A stretch of 5,231 bases of DNA from contig JACDAF010000063.1 of assembly GCA_013695575.1 (NCBI GenBank), forward strand, positions 1 to 5,231. Reading direction: 5' to 3'. Within the stretch, counting starts at the first letter, position 1; every line of letters starts with the position of its first letter. The position numbers were made by a program, and so were the translations under genes. This document shows, in pieces, positions 1 to 4,936 of this stretch. Origin of the DNA: Chloroflexota bacterium (GTDB lineage: Bacteria > Chloroflexota > Limnocylindria > P2-11E). The notes beneath the pieces are model-generated. The model searched no databases and was not told where the DNA came from. It saw only the letters and a program-made list of their open reading frames with translations.

Positions 1-228
1 ATGACCTGTAGACAAATGGGTGGTCCTTGTGATGCCCCATTCCATGGAAATACGGCTGATGAGGCCATAAAGGCGGAAGACAACCACTTAAGGGAAATGG
101 TCGCAAGCGGTGATGAAGCGCACAAAAGCGCCCTGAAGAGCATGCGGGATAGGTGGAAAAATCCCATATCAGGAATGGGGTGGTATATGAAAACAAGGAA
201 GGCCTTCGCTGCTCTTCCCGAAGACTGA
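1..228 (+). CDS. Small DUF1059-like protein, 75 aa
   Basis: This is a short soluble protein that opens with MTCRQMGGPCD (Cys3 and Cys10) and ends in a basic-aromatic stretch followed by FAALPED. The Cys-x6-Cys start and the closing [F/W]xxLPxD pattern resemble small DUF1059-type proteins, whose role is unknown; the two cysteines could bind a metal or be redox-active, which is inference. There is no signal peptide or membrane segment. The ATG is the first base of the window, so its ribosome binding site is outside and a start further upstream cannot be excluded, although the MTCRQ opening looks like the family's N-terminus. By my count it is about 50% GC, and four of five Arg codons are AGA/AGG, both Ile codons are ATA and one Leu is TTA. 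The downstream genes avoid these codons, which suggests transfer from a lower-GC source. The next gene starts 31 bp downstream on the same strand. Confidence 0.65.
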   Translation: MTCRQMGGPCDAPFHGNTADEAIKAEDNHLREMVASGDEAHKSALKSMRDRWKNPISGMGWYMKTRKAFAALPED

Positions 229-259
229 TCGGTCATCAAGGCAATTGCACTCGGGAGGC

Positions 260-1228
260 ATGAGAGCTGTCATCTGGGACCGATACGGTCCTCCCGAGAT
301 CCGCCTCGAAGATGTCGAACGGCCGGAGCCCGCGGACGACGAGGTGCTCGTCAGGGCCACGCCTCCTCGGTCAACCGAACCGACACCGGCTTCCGCGCCG
401 GCAAGCCGTTCATCGTGCGGTTCTTCACGGGCTTCGGAAAACCGAAGTGGCGCATCCCCGGAATGGAGCTCGCGGGCGAGGTCGAGGCGGTGGGGTCCGC
501 GGTGACCGAGTTCGGCGTCGGTGACCGCGTCTTCGGCGCCAACGTCGGCCGCTACGGCACGCATGCGGAGTTCGTCAGCGTGCCCGAATCCGGACCGCTG
601 GCCAAGATCCCGAGCGGCCTGACGTTCACCGAGGCGGCCACCATCTGCGACGGGGGCCTGCTCGCCCTCGAGGCCCTGCGGCCGGCAGACATCAAGCTCG
701 GACAGCGCGTGCTGGTCTACGGCGCCTCGGGCTCCATCGGCACGGCCGGCGTGCAGTTGGCCAAGCACCTGGGCGCGCACGTGACCGCGGTGTGCAGCAC
801 CAAGCACATGGACCTCGTGAAGTCCCTGGGAGCCGATGAGCTCATCGACTACACGCAAGTGGACTTCACGAAGAACGGCCAGCGGTATGACGCCATCTTC
901 GACGCCGTCGGCAAGCACTCATTCGGCCGTTCGCGGCGATCCCTCACGCCGGTCGGGGTCTACCTGCCCACCGACGGGCTGCTGAACTTTGCCTCCGCTC
1001 TGCTCACGAGCCGCAGCCGAGGGAGGCGGGCGAAGGTGAAGCTTCCGCCGCGCTACCGGAAGATTCGACGTCCTGCTGCTCAAGGAGCTCGTCGAGGCCG
1101 GCACGTACCGACCCGTCGTGGACCGCTCGTATCCGCTGGAGCAGATCGTCGAGGCCCATCGGTACGTCGAGACGGGCAAGAAGACCGGCAACGTCGCCAT
1201 CACGGTGATTCCCGACCCGGCGACCTGA
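260..1228 (+). pseudogene. Medium-chain NAD(P)-dependent alcohol dehydrogenase / quinone-oxidoreductase-like gene with two frameshifts
   Basis: Reconstructed, this is about 322 aa, the normal length for zinc-independent medium-chain dehydrogenases that reduce or oxidise carbonyl or quinone substrates with NAD(P)H. The family start MRAVIWDRYGPPE begins at 260. After EVLVR one base is missing near 356-357 (a GTC codon reduced to two bases), and the reading continues one frame over as HASSVNRTDTGFRAGKPF, then the catalytic-domain region PGMELAGEVEAVG and GVGDRVFG. The Rossmann nucleotide-binding motif VYGASGSIG lies near residues 152-160. At 1063-1066 one extra base (ATTC for ATC) returns the frame to the original one, giving DVLLLKELVEAG, YRPVVDRSYPLEQIVEAHRYV and the family ending TGNVAITV before the TGA at 1226-1228. 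Less usual residues near 930-1040 (TPVGVY where the family normally has PGGVY) hint at decay. A sequencing or assembly error is the alternative. The GGGAGG at 253-258 is only one base from the ATG; an in-frame TTG at 245 is the other start candidate. Initiation at GTG 415 would be an artefact lying inside the conserved domain. Confidence 0.85.
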
Positions 1229-1245
1229 AGCCGGTAATTGGCTTC
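1227..1245 (+). terminator. Weak hairpin at the dehydrogenase stop codon
   Basis: GAAGCC (1227-1232) and GGCTTC (1240-1245) form a perfect six-base-pair stem with a seven-base loop, starting inside the TGA stop codon. No T-run follows, so it is at best a weak or Rho-assisted terminator, or an mRNA 3'-end stabiliser. It is too short to rule out chance. Confidence 0.2.
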
Positions 1246-1303
1246 GTGGCCTCGTACGCCGTGAATCCAGAGCCATCCGGGCCAACCGGGTGACAGTGCG
1301 ATG

Positions 1304-1310
1304 AAGGAGG
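1304..1310 (+). promoter_or_regulatory. Shine-Dalgarno deciding the DHFR-like start
   Basis: AAGGAGG is followed by a five-base spacer to the ATG at 1316. This selects 1316 over the in-frame ATG at 1301, which lies upstream of the ribosome binding site itself. Confidence 0.8.
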
Positions 1311-1315
1311 CCCGA

Positions 1316-1903
1316 ATGGGCAAGGTTATCGTCGAGCAGTCGATCTCGCTCGATGGCTTCAGCACCGGACCCGATGTCACGAACGCGGAGCCAATGGGGG
1401 TCGGCGGCGAGGCGCTTCACGAATGGATGTACCGCGATGTGGGCCCCTCGGGCCGGAACGAGGAGGCCGAGGCCCTCTTACGGACCTCGGGTGCGGTGAT
1501 CGTGGGTCGACGGATGTTCGACCTGGGCGTCGATCCGTGGGGCGATCCTCCGCCGTTCCACATGCCGGTCTTCGTCATCACGCACCGGCCCAGAGATCCG
1601 CTTCCGAGGACCGGCGGGACTACCTACTACTTCGTGACCGGCGGGCTGGAAGATGCGCTCGCCCAGGCACGTAAGTCAGCCGGCGATAAAGACGTGTCCG
1701 TGTTCGGCGGAGCGGACCTCGTTCGCCAGTTCCTCGGAGCCGGACTCGTCGACGAGGTGCGCATCCACCTTGCCCACCTGCTTCTCGGCGCAGGAACGCG
1801 GCTGTTCGATGGCCTAGATCCGGCAAATTTCGACGCAGTTGAGTCCTGGGTCGAGGCGGGCCCTAGCGTGACGCATCTCACCCTCAAGCTTCGAAGGCCT
1901 TGA
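1316..1903 (+). CDS. Dihydrofolate-reductase-family protein (RibD C-terminal domain), 195 aa
   Basis: This is a single-domain cytoplasmic NADPH-dependent reductase fold related to DHFR and the C-terminal reductase domain of RibD. Stand-alone members like this are common accessory genes, and their substrates are mostly unknown. The N-terminal strand and loop read VIVEQSISLDGF (residues 4-15), followed by the nucleotide-site segment AVIVGRRMFD (60-69), the strand MPVFVITHRP (83-92), and the C-terminal signature VFGGADLVRQFL then GLVDEVRIHLAHLLLGAGTR (129-162). Length and domain limits match the family and no frameshift is visible. The start at 1316 is set by an AAGGAGG ribosome binding site. 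It lies 87 bp after the dehydrogenase remnant on the same strand and has the high-GC codon use of the window. It is unlikely to be the essential folate enzyme, because it belongs to the RibD-like rather than the FolA branch; that is a family-level judgement without alignment. Confidence 0.93.
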   Translation: MGKVIVEQSISLDGFSTGPDVTNAEPMGVGGEALHEWMYRDVGPSGRNEEAEALLRTSGAVIVGRRMFDLGVDPWGDPPPFHMPVFVITHRPRDPLPRTGGTTYYFVTGGLEDALAQARKSAGDKDVSVFGGADLVRQFLGAGLVDEVRIHLAHLLLGAGTRLFDGLDPANFDAVESWVEAGPSVTHLTLKLRRP

Positions 1904-2006
1904 TCGTCCAAGACATCAGAACAGATGCGACCGGAATCGCGAGCGTGCAGGTGCGGGGGGTTGGGTGCCCTATGTGGAGCGCTTCGTCGAAAAGGGGCCT
2001 ACTGAG

Positions 2007-2065
2007 CGGAAGCGACGGGATTTCGAACCCGCGGAAAGTACCCGCAGGGTCGTCGATTCGACCCT
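2007..2065 (-). tRNA. Class II tRNA-like 3' remnant (degenerate)
   Basis: Read on the minus strand, the order is a hairpin (AGGGTCG / CGACCCT, six-base loop), a short variable-arm-like hairpin (GCGG / CCGC around GTACTTT), a T-arm-like element GCGGG-TTCGAAAT-CCCGT, then CGCTTCC and G where an acceptor 3' strand and discriminator base would be. This is the layout of the 3' part of a long-variable-arm tRNA (Ser, Leu or Sec); the discriminator G would suit Ser or Sec. It is not an intact tRNA. The T loop has eight bases instead of seven, the anticodon-position hairpin has no standard seven-base loop, the variable-arm stem overlaps the T stem by two bases, no GGAAGCG partner lies upstream, and no CCA follows. 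A pseudo-tRNA or an error-containing sequence are both possible; chance resemblance cannot be excluded. Confidence 0.3.
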
Positions 2066-2267
2066 AACAGGCCGTCTGCTCGTCCGGCGGGACGTCCTCG
2101 GCCTCGCGGCGTGCCCGCGATCGGCCCTAGCTTTGCGCTCGCAGCGCGCGCCGCCAGACATCGCGAGTTCGACGACTTCGCCGAGCGCTTGTGTCTGAGC
2201 GATGACCGCCATGTCCGCGCCTCTCTCCGGAAGCCTCAGTCATGCGCCCTGCGAGCGCTGTGCTTTC

Positions 2268-2287
2268 GGACGGCCGGACGGCCGGAC
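2268..2287. repeat. 2.5 copies of an 8-bp tandem repeat
   Basis: GGACGGCC occurs twice in direct succession, followed by GGAC. The unit also contains the palindrome GGCC, so the stretch can fold weakly. No function is evident. It could be replication slippage in GC-rich non-coding DNA. Confidence 0.5.
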
Positions 2288-2313
2288 TGTACGAGCCCCC
2301 GCGGCCGACAACC

Positions 2314-2330
2314 GGCGGGAAAATCCCACC
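2314..2330 (-). terminator. Hairpin directly after the tRNA-Glu-like element
   Basis: On the minus strand, GGTGGGA and TCCCGCC form a seven-base-pair stem with one G-U pair and a TTT loop, beginning two bases after the discriminator base of the tRNA-like element. The position suits a tRNA terminator or processing boundary, but the bases after the stem are GGTTGTCGG without a T-run, so efficient intrinsic termination is doubtful. Confidence 0.3.
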
Positions 2331-2332
2331 TG

Positions 2333-2379
2333 TAGCCCGGATGGGATTCGAACCCATGACCGCTTCCTTGAAAGGGAAG
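2333..2379 (-). tRNA. tRNA-Glu(UUC)-like 3' half, acceptor and D arm degenerate or missing
   Basis: On the minus strand a perfect anticodon arm (CTTCC, loop CTTTCAA, GGAAG) reads anticodon UUC for glutamate. A normal five-base variable region CGGTC follows, then a perfect T arm (ATGGG, loop TTCGAAT, CCCAT), an acceptor 3' strand CCGGGCT and discriminator A. The next bases are CAG, so CCA is not encoded. The 5' side fails: the strand that should pair with the acceptor would be AGCCCGG, but the bases at the right distance (2400-2406) read GTCGCGC, giving only three Watson-Crick pairs and a wobble out of seven. The D-arm position folds as GGCC / GGCC with a loop lacking the conserved GG, and base 8 is not U. 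A tRNA 3' half running from anticodon to acceptor is the usual core of integrase attachment sites, so an att remnant is a reasonable reading. A decayed complete tRNA (2333-2406, 74 nt) is the alternative. Confidence 0.6.
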
Positions 2380-2494
2380 GGGCCGAGAGAAGCGGCCTGG
2401 CGCGACTCCTGAGCACGACGTCTGATCAGCGGTACGTCGAATCGCGCGTCAAATGAGCGGCCTACGAAATGACAGAGGCGGGCAGCAGGCCGTC

Positions 2495-3754
2495 TCACTT
2501 CGTCGGGCGCGGCGAGCGACGCGCTGGCCGGTTAGAGCCGGCAGATGTAGCGAGCGTCCGCTCGAACTGGTCGAGGAGCGCAAAGAGCCCGACACACTCC
2601 CACGCGCGGCCGCGCTTGCGCTTCGTGATCTCCCGGATGACGCCGGCGCGCTCGAGACGCTCGATCCCGAGCCGCGCGGCCTCGTCACTGATGCCGAGGA
2701 CGCTCTGCGCGCTCCGCAGGTCGAGCACCGGGTGGACCGGGAGGACAGCGATCAGGTTGTCTGCGGCCGAGCCGGCGCGCGGTGAGCCGGCCTGGGTCCG
2801 CCAGCGCTCCTGCAGCGTCTCGATCCGGCCGGCGAGGGCCTCCGCGCCATCGCATGCGATGGCCACCGCACGGGCGAATATCCCGCACCACTCCTCGGTG
2901 CGGCCATCGCGGTAAGCGGTCAGGCCGCGCTCGTACTCGGAGTAATTGGCGGCGAGGACGAGGCTGATCGGCGGGACGTAGTGAGGGGCGAGCCCGCGCC
3001 GTCGCAGGACGAGGTGGATGAGGCTGCGACCGACCCGGCCATTCCCGTCGGAGAACGGGTGGATGGTCTCGAACTGCGCGTGCGTGATGGCGGCCTGAGC
3101 GAGGGCAGGCAGATCCTCGCGGGCCAGGAAACGGCACAGGTCCTCGAGCAGCGCCGGTACGTCGTCCTCTGGGACGGGGATGAACCTCGCGCCCCAGGGG
3201 TTGTCGCGTCCGCCGATCCAGTTCTGTCGCGTGCGGACGGCGGCCCCGAGCCGCGCGTCCCGCGTCCCTTCGAAGAGCCGCCGGTGGATCGCGCGGATGT
3301 CATCAACGCTCAGTTCTCTGCGTGGCCCTGCCAGGCGAATGGCCTCCTCCATCGCACGAACATTCCCGAGCACCGATCGCGCGTTCGACGTGGCAGCTTC
3401 GGGGTCGAAGACACCTTCGGCGAGCTTGCGGTGAGAGAGCTCCAGCCCCTCGATCCGCGACGAGGCCACCGCCTCGGCGCGGAGGAGCTGGCGAGCGACG
3501 GCCTCGAGGAGCTGCGTGCGCGGCGGGTCGGTGTTGAGATGCCGCAGCTTGGACTCCGCCCCGGCGATGTCCTGCACCAGCGCGGCCGGGAACGGCGGCT
3601 CCAGCGCTGCGATGGGCCACCCCTTGAAGGCGTAGTAGAAGAAGCCTTCTCGGGCGAGGCGGCCCCCAGAGATGCTCGGCTGACCGCCCTCCCAGTAGCG
3701 GCGGATCCCGTCACCGGGACCCACTCGATATGCGCGCCTGGCCTCGCGTCCCAT
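2495..3754 (-). CDS. Fic-family protein (AMP-transferase type) with inhibitory motif and winged helix, 419 aa
   Basis: Fic proteins transfer AMP or another nucleotide phosphate moiety from a nucleotide onto hydroxyl side chains of target proteins; some act as toxins or self-regulated modifiers. Here the complete active-site motif HPFSDGNGRVGR spans residues 232-243, with the catalytic His232, metal-binding Asp236 and phosphate-binding Asn238, Gly239 and Arg240. The inhibitory motif SSRIEG (98-103, pattern S/TxxxEG) precedes the core, which defines a class II Fic protein held inactive by its own N-terminal helix. The target-docking flap lies around NWIGGRDNPWG and FIPVPED (178-197). Residues about 333-393 look like a winged helix (SAQSVLGISDEAARLGIERL, then RAGVIREI and a basic RKRGR wing), common in this architecture. 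The ATG at 3754 is chosen because GGAGG (3765-3769) lies ten bases upstream; the GTG at 3790 falls inside the palindrome and is unlikely. No separate antitoxin gene adjoins it. The target is unknown. Confidence 0.95.
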   Translation of the reverse strand: MGREARRAYRVGPGDGIRRYWEGGQPSISGGRLAREGFFYYAFKGWPIAALEPPFPAALVQDIAGAESKLRHLNTDPPRTQLLEAVARQLLRAEAVASSRIEGLELSHRKLAEGVFDPEAATSNARSVLGNVRAMEEAIRLAGPRRELSVDDIRAIHRRLFEGTRDARLGAAVRTRQNWIGGRDNPWGARFIPVPEDDVPALLEDLCRFLAREDLPALAQAAITHAQFETIHPFSDGNGRVGRSLIHLVLRRRGLAPHYVPPISLVLAANYSEYERGLTAYRDGRTEEWCGIFARAVAIACDGAEALAGRIETLQERWRTQAGSPRAGSAADNLIAVLPVHPVLDLRSAQSVLGISDEAARLGIERLERAGVIREITKRKRGRAWECVGLFALLDQFERTLATSAGSNRPARRSPRPTK

Positions 3755-3764
3755 CCTTGGCTTA

Positions 3765-3769
3765 CCTCC
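3765..3769 (-). promoter_or_regulatory. Shine-Dalgarno of fic
   Basis: GGAGG on the minus strand, ten bases before the ATG at 3754. The spacing is slightly long but it is the only good ribosome binding site near the N-terminus, and it supports 3754 over the GTG at 3790. Confidence 0.55.
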
Positions 3770-3777
3770 GCGACTCT

Positions 3778-3801
3778 CCAAGGTTACCACAGTAACATTG
3801 G
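3778..3801. promoter_or_regulatory. Operator-like 24-bp palindrome upstream of fic
   Basis: CCAAGGTTAC (3778-3787) and GTAACATTGG (3792-3801) are inverted copies around a CACA centre, with nine of ten positions complementary. The AT-richer arms stand out in a GC-rich window, and the site lies 24 bp upstream of the fic start codon, where a repressor would block transcription. A third copy of the half-site, CCAAGGTTAG, occurs at 3819-3828. The fic protein carries a winged-helix-like C-terminus, so autoregulation is plausible, but the binding partner is inference. Confidence 0.6.
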
Positions 3802-3818
3802 CTAAGGGACAGTGCTAT

Positions 3819-3828
3819 CCAAGGTTAG
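3819..3828. repeat. Third operator half-site, CCAAGGTTAG
   Basis: This matches the left arm of the palindrome at 3778-3787 in nine of ten bases, in the same orientation, 41 bp away (about four helical turns). The same-face spacing would let bound proteins contact each other. The minus-strand TTGGAT overlapping it could be part of a fic -35 element, but no convincing -10 follows. Confidence 0.45.
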
Positions 3829-3880
3829 GTCAGCCGCTCTCAGACGTCGCGGCGCAGGACGGTGTAACGGTGTTCCCAGT

Positions 3881-3909
3881 GGTCGCCAGCGACCGTCGCC
3901 ACCGGCGAC
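3881..3909. promoter_or_regulatory. Two abutting GC-rich palindromes upstream of the VOC gene
   Basis: GGTCGC-CA-GCGACC (3881-3894) is followed without a gap by GTCGCC-ACC-GGCGAC (3895-3909), two perfect six-base-pair inverted repeats sharing the GTCGCC/GGCGAC core. They sit just before the VOC gene and overlap its possible -35 region, so an operator is one reading. A bidirectional transcription-blocking hairpin pair is another, although no T-run is present. A minus-strand coding-like frame also crosses this stretch, so coincidence in GC-rich codons is possible. Confidence 0.35.
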
Positions 3910-3934
3910 TGCAGTAGCCCTTCCCGCCTAGCAT
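3905..3934 (+). promoter_or_regulatory. Putative leaderless promoter of the VOC gene
   Basis: TAGCAT (3929-3934) fits the TAnnnT -10 consensus and lies six bases before the GTG start at 3941, so transcription would begin at or next to the start codon. That is the arrangement of leaderless mRNAs, frequent in high-GC Gram-positive bacteria. A weak -35 (GCGACT, 3905-3910, containing the GAC core) lies 18 bases upstream. The absence of a good Shine-Dalgarno before 3941 agrees with this. Confidence 0.4.
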
Positions 3935-3940
3935 GGGGCG

Positions 3941-4435
3941 GTGGGCGAGCCCGACGCGAAGGGAACGGTGGTAGCTCGATTCCGCCATGTAGCTCTCTAC
4001 GTCCCGGATCTGCGAGAAGCGGAAGAGCTCTACGTCGGCCTGTTCGGCATGACGGTCCTGCTCCGCGAAGCACTCGTGGACAGGGAACAGTCGCAGGGCG
4101 CGTGGGCCACGCTGCCCGTAGACAGGGAGTGGAAGGATGCGGAAGCGGCAGGCGTGTCGCTCGGCATGGTCGCGCTCCAGCGTGACGACATGGTCCTCGC
4201 GCTGTTCGCCGGGACACCGTCAGGCAGACAGATCCACGTGCTCGGTGTCCTCATCGATGAAGCGGCGATCGATGAGATAGCCGGTCGCCTGCAGCCTGGC
4301 GCGCTCAGATCGCATCGCCACGGGTATCTCGAGTTCACGGATCGCTACGGGATCTGCTGGCAGCTGTCGTCGCGTTCGCCGTTCCGATCGTCTGGCGAGA
4401 TGCTCGGTCGGTGGATCGACATGGGCAAGACATAG
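3941..4435 (+). CDS. VOC / glyoxalase-fold family protein, 164 aa
   Basis: This is a vicinal-oxygen-chelate fold protein, the family of glyoxalases, ring-cleaving dioxygenases and antibiotic-binding resistance proteins; its substrate is not recognisable. The first module opens with ARFRHVALYVPDLREAEELY and LFGM (residues 12-37), the standard strand-helix start carrying the first metal-ligand position, His16. The second module carries IHVLGVLID (98-106, His99) and ends YLEFTDRYGICWQL (129-142) with Glu131 at the last ligand position. The usual ligand in the middle strand is not obvious (MVLALFAG, 84-91), so metal binding is uncertain. It is cytoplasmic, with no signal peptide. The GTG at 3941 is taken as start because a TAnnnT -10 element lies six bases before it; a GTG at 3968 behind AGGGA is the alternative and keeps the whole domain. 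It is divergent from fic and convergent with the membrane genes. Confidence 0.85.
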   Translation: MGEPDAKGTVVARFRHVALYVPDLREAEELYVGLFGMTVLLREALVDREQSQGAWATLPVDREWKDAEAAGVSLGMVALQRDDMVLALFAGTPSGRQIHVLGVLIDEAAIDEIAGRLQPGALRSHRHGYLEFTDRYGICWQLSSRSPFRSSGEMLGRWIDMGKT

Positions 4436-4541
4436 GAGCGAAGAGGGGCACTCCCGAAAGTGGCGTGCACCTGACCACGACGTCCAGCCGGGAACAGAGA
4501 CTCGGCCCACATCGCGGCCCGCCCATGCAGAGAAGCGGCCG

Positions 4542-4910
4542 CTATGAGGGACCTCGCACCGTCGCCCAGCTGCTCTTGGGTCCGACGAGGATCGCCAGCA
4601 ATGGGAGCTGGGCGACGGAGTAGATCACGTGCGCGAGGTGGTGACCGAGGTTCTGATCTGGAACGAACGGCAGGAAAGGCAGCGGTAGAGCAGACACGAT
4701 CCCGCCGCCGACGACGTTCAGGAGCGCCCAAACAGCGAGAGACCAGCGCGACGCGCTCCCCAGGCGCGATCTGAGGGACCATCCGAGGAGCCCCGCGTAG
4801 ACCAGGACGGGGCCGACGGTCTCGGGCGCGAGAGGCGAGAGCGGCAGCGAGATGAGGTTGTGCGCGATGGGGCCCAGGGCCGCGATGACCACGGCGACGA
4901 CGAGCAGCAT
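4542..4910 (-). CDS. Small four-helix membrane protein of unknown function, 122 aa
   Basis: I cannot assign a function. The protein is very hydrophobic, with four likely transmembrane segments: about residues 1-19 (MLLVVAVVIAALGPIAHNL), 29-46 (around GPVLVYAGLLGWSL), 55-82 (WSLAVWALLNVVGGG and the following LPLPFLPF) and 87-110 (HHLAHVIYSVAQLPLLAIL). Positive residues cluster in the loop RSRLGSASR between helices two and three and at the C-terminus (KSSWATVR). A HHxxH pattern at the start of helix four could bind a metal or haem, which is speculation. ATG 4910 is preceded directly by an in-frame GTG at 4913, so either may be used; no strong ribosome binding site is seen, which suits translation coupled to the upstream gene 26 bp away. 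Codon use matches the rest of the window, so it looks real. Confidence 0.75.
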   Translation of the reverse strand: MLLVVAVVIAALGPIAHNLISLPLSPLAPETVGPVLVYAGLLGWSLRSRLGSASRWSLAVWALLNVVGGGIVSALPLPFLPFVPDQNLGHHLAHVIYSVAQLPLLAILVGPKSSWATVRGPS

Positions 4911-4936
4911 CACGTTGGCGGCAGCCTCAGCGTTCC

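Larger units (their letters stand above)
1904..2494. other. Non-protein-coding stretch with tRNA remnants and hairpins
   Basis: About 590 bp separate the DHFR-like gene from the converging fic gene. Every open frame here is short and shows no recognisable protein motif. Two of them read through the tRNA T arm, giving the peptides GIRTHDRF and MGSNPIRAT, a classic sign that the frame crosses a tRNA gene and is not translated. The stretch holds two tRNA-like structures on the minus strand (2007-2065 and 2333-2379), a hairpin at 2314-2330 and an 8-bp tandem repeat at 2268-2287. In 1904-2006 and 2066-2267 I see nothing supportable. Between 2380 and 2494 I see only an abnormal D-arm-like stem and no clear terminator for fic. 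Confidence 0.6.

Noticed and set aside
169..918. A 249-aa minus-strand reading frame over the dehydrogenase
   Set aside because: It is antisense to strong MDR-family homology, has no recognisable domain and reflects high-GC frame shadowing.
415..1293. A complete 292-aa dehydrogenase starting at GTG 415
   Set aside because: The GTG encodes an internal valine of GKPFIVRFF in the conserved domain, and the last 75 codons after 1066 are out of frame; the true C-terminus is in another frame ending at 1228.
2007..2065. A selenocysteine tRNA (3' end resembles CTTCCG with a long extra arm)
   Set aside because: No UCA anticodon loop or matching 5' acceptor strand is present upstream, and no selenocysteine machinery is in view.
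2046..2065. An intrinsic terminator (7-bp perfect stem)
   Set aside because: No T-run follows on either strand; it fits better as the anticodon-position hairpin of the tRNA-like remnant.
2127..2498. A 123-aa minus-strand protein and an 84-aa plus-strand one (2202-2456)
   Set aside because: They read through the tRNA T arm (MGSNPIRAT and GIRTHDRF), a known artefact of translating tRNA genes.
2981..3805. A 274-aa plus-strand frame over fic
   Set aside because: It lies opposite an intact Fic protein with full catalytic motif and shows no motif of its own.
4436..4541. A terminator between the convergent VOC and membrane genes
   Set aside because: Only a four-base stem (CACT / AGTG near 4450) and a GCGGCCGC palindrome are present, without a T-run; nothing is supportable.
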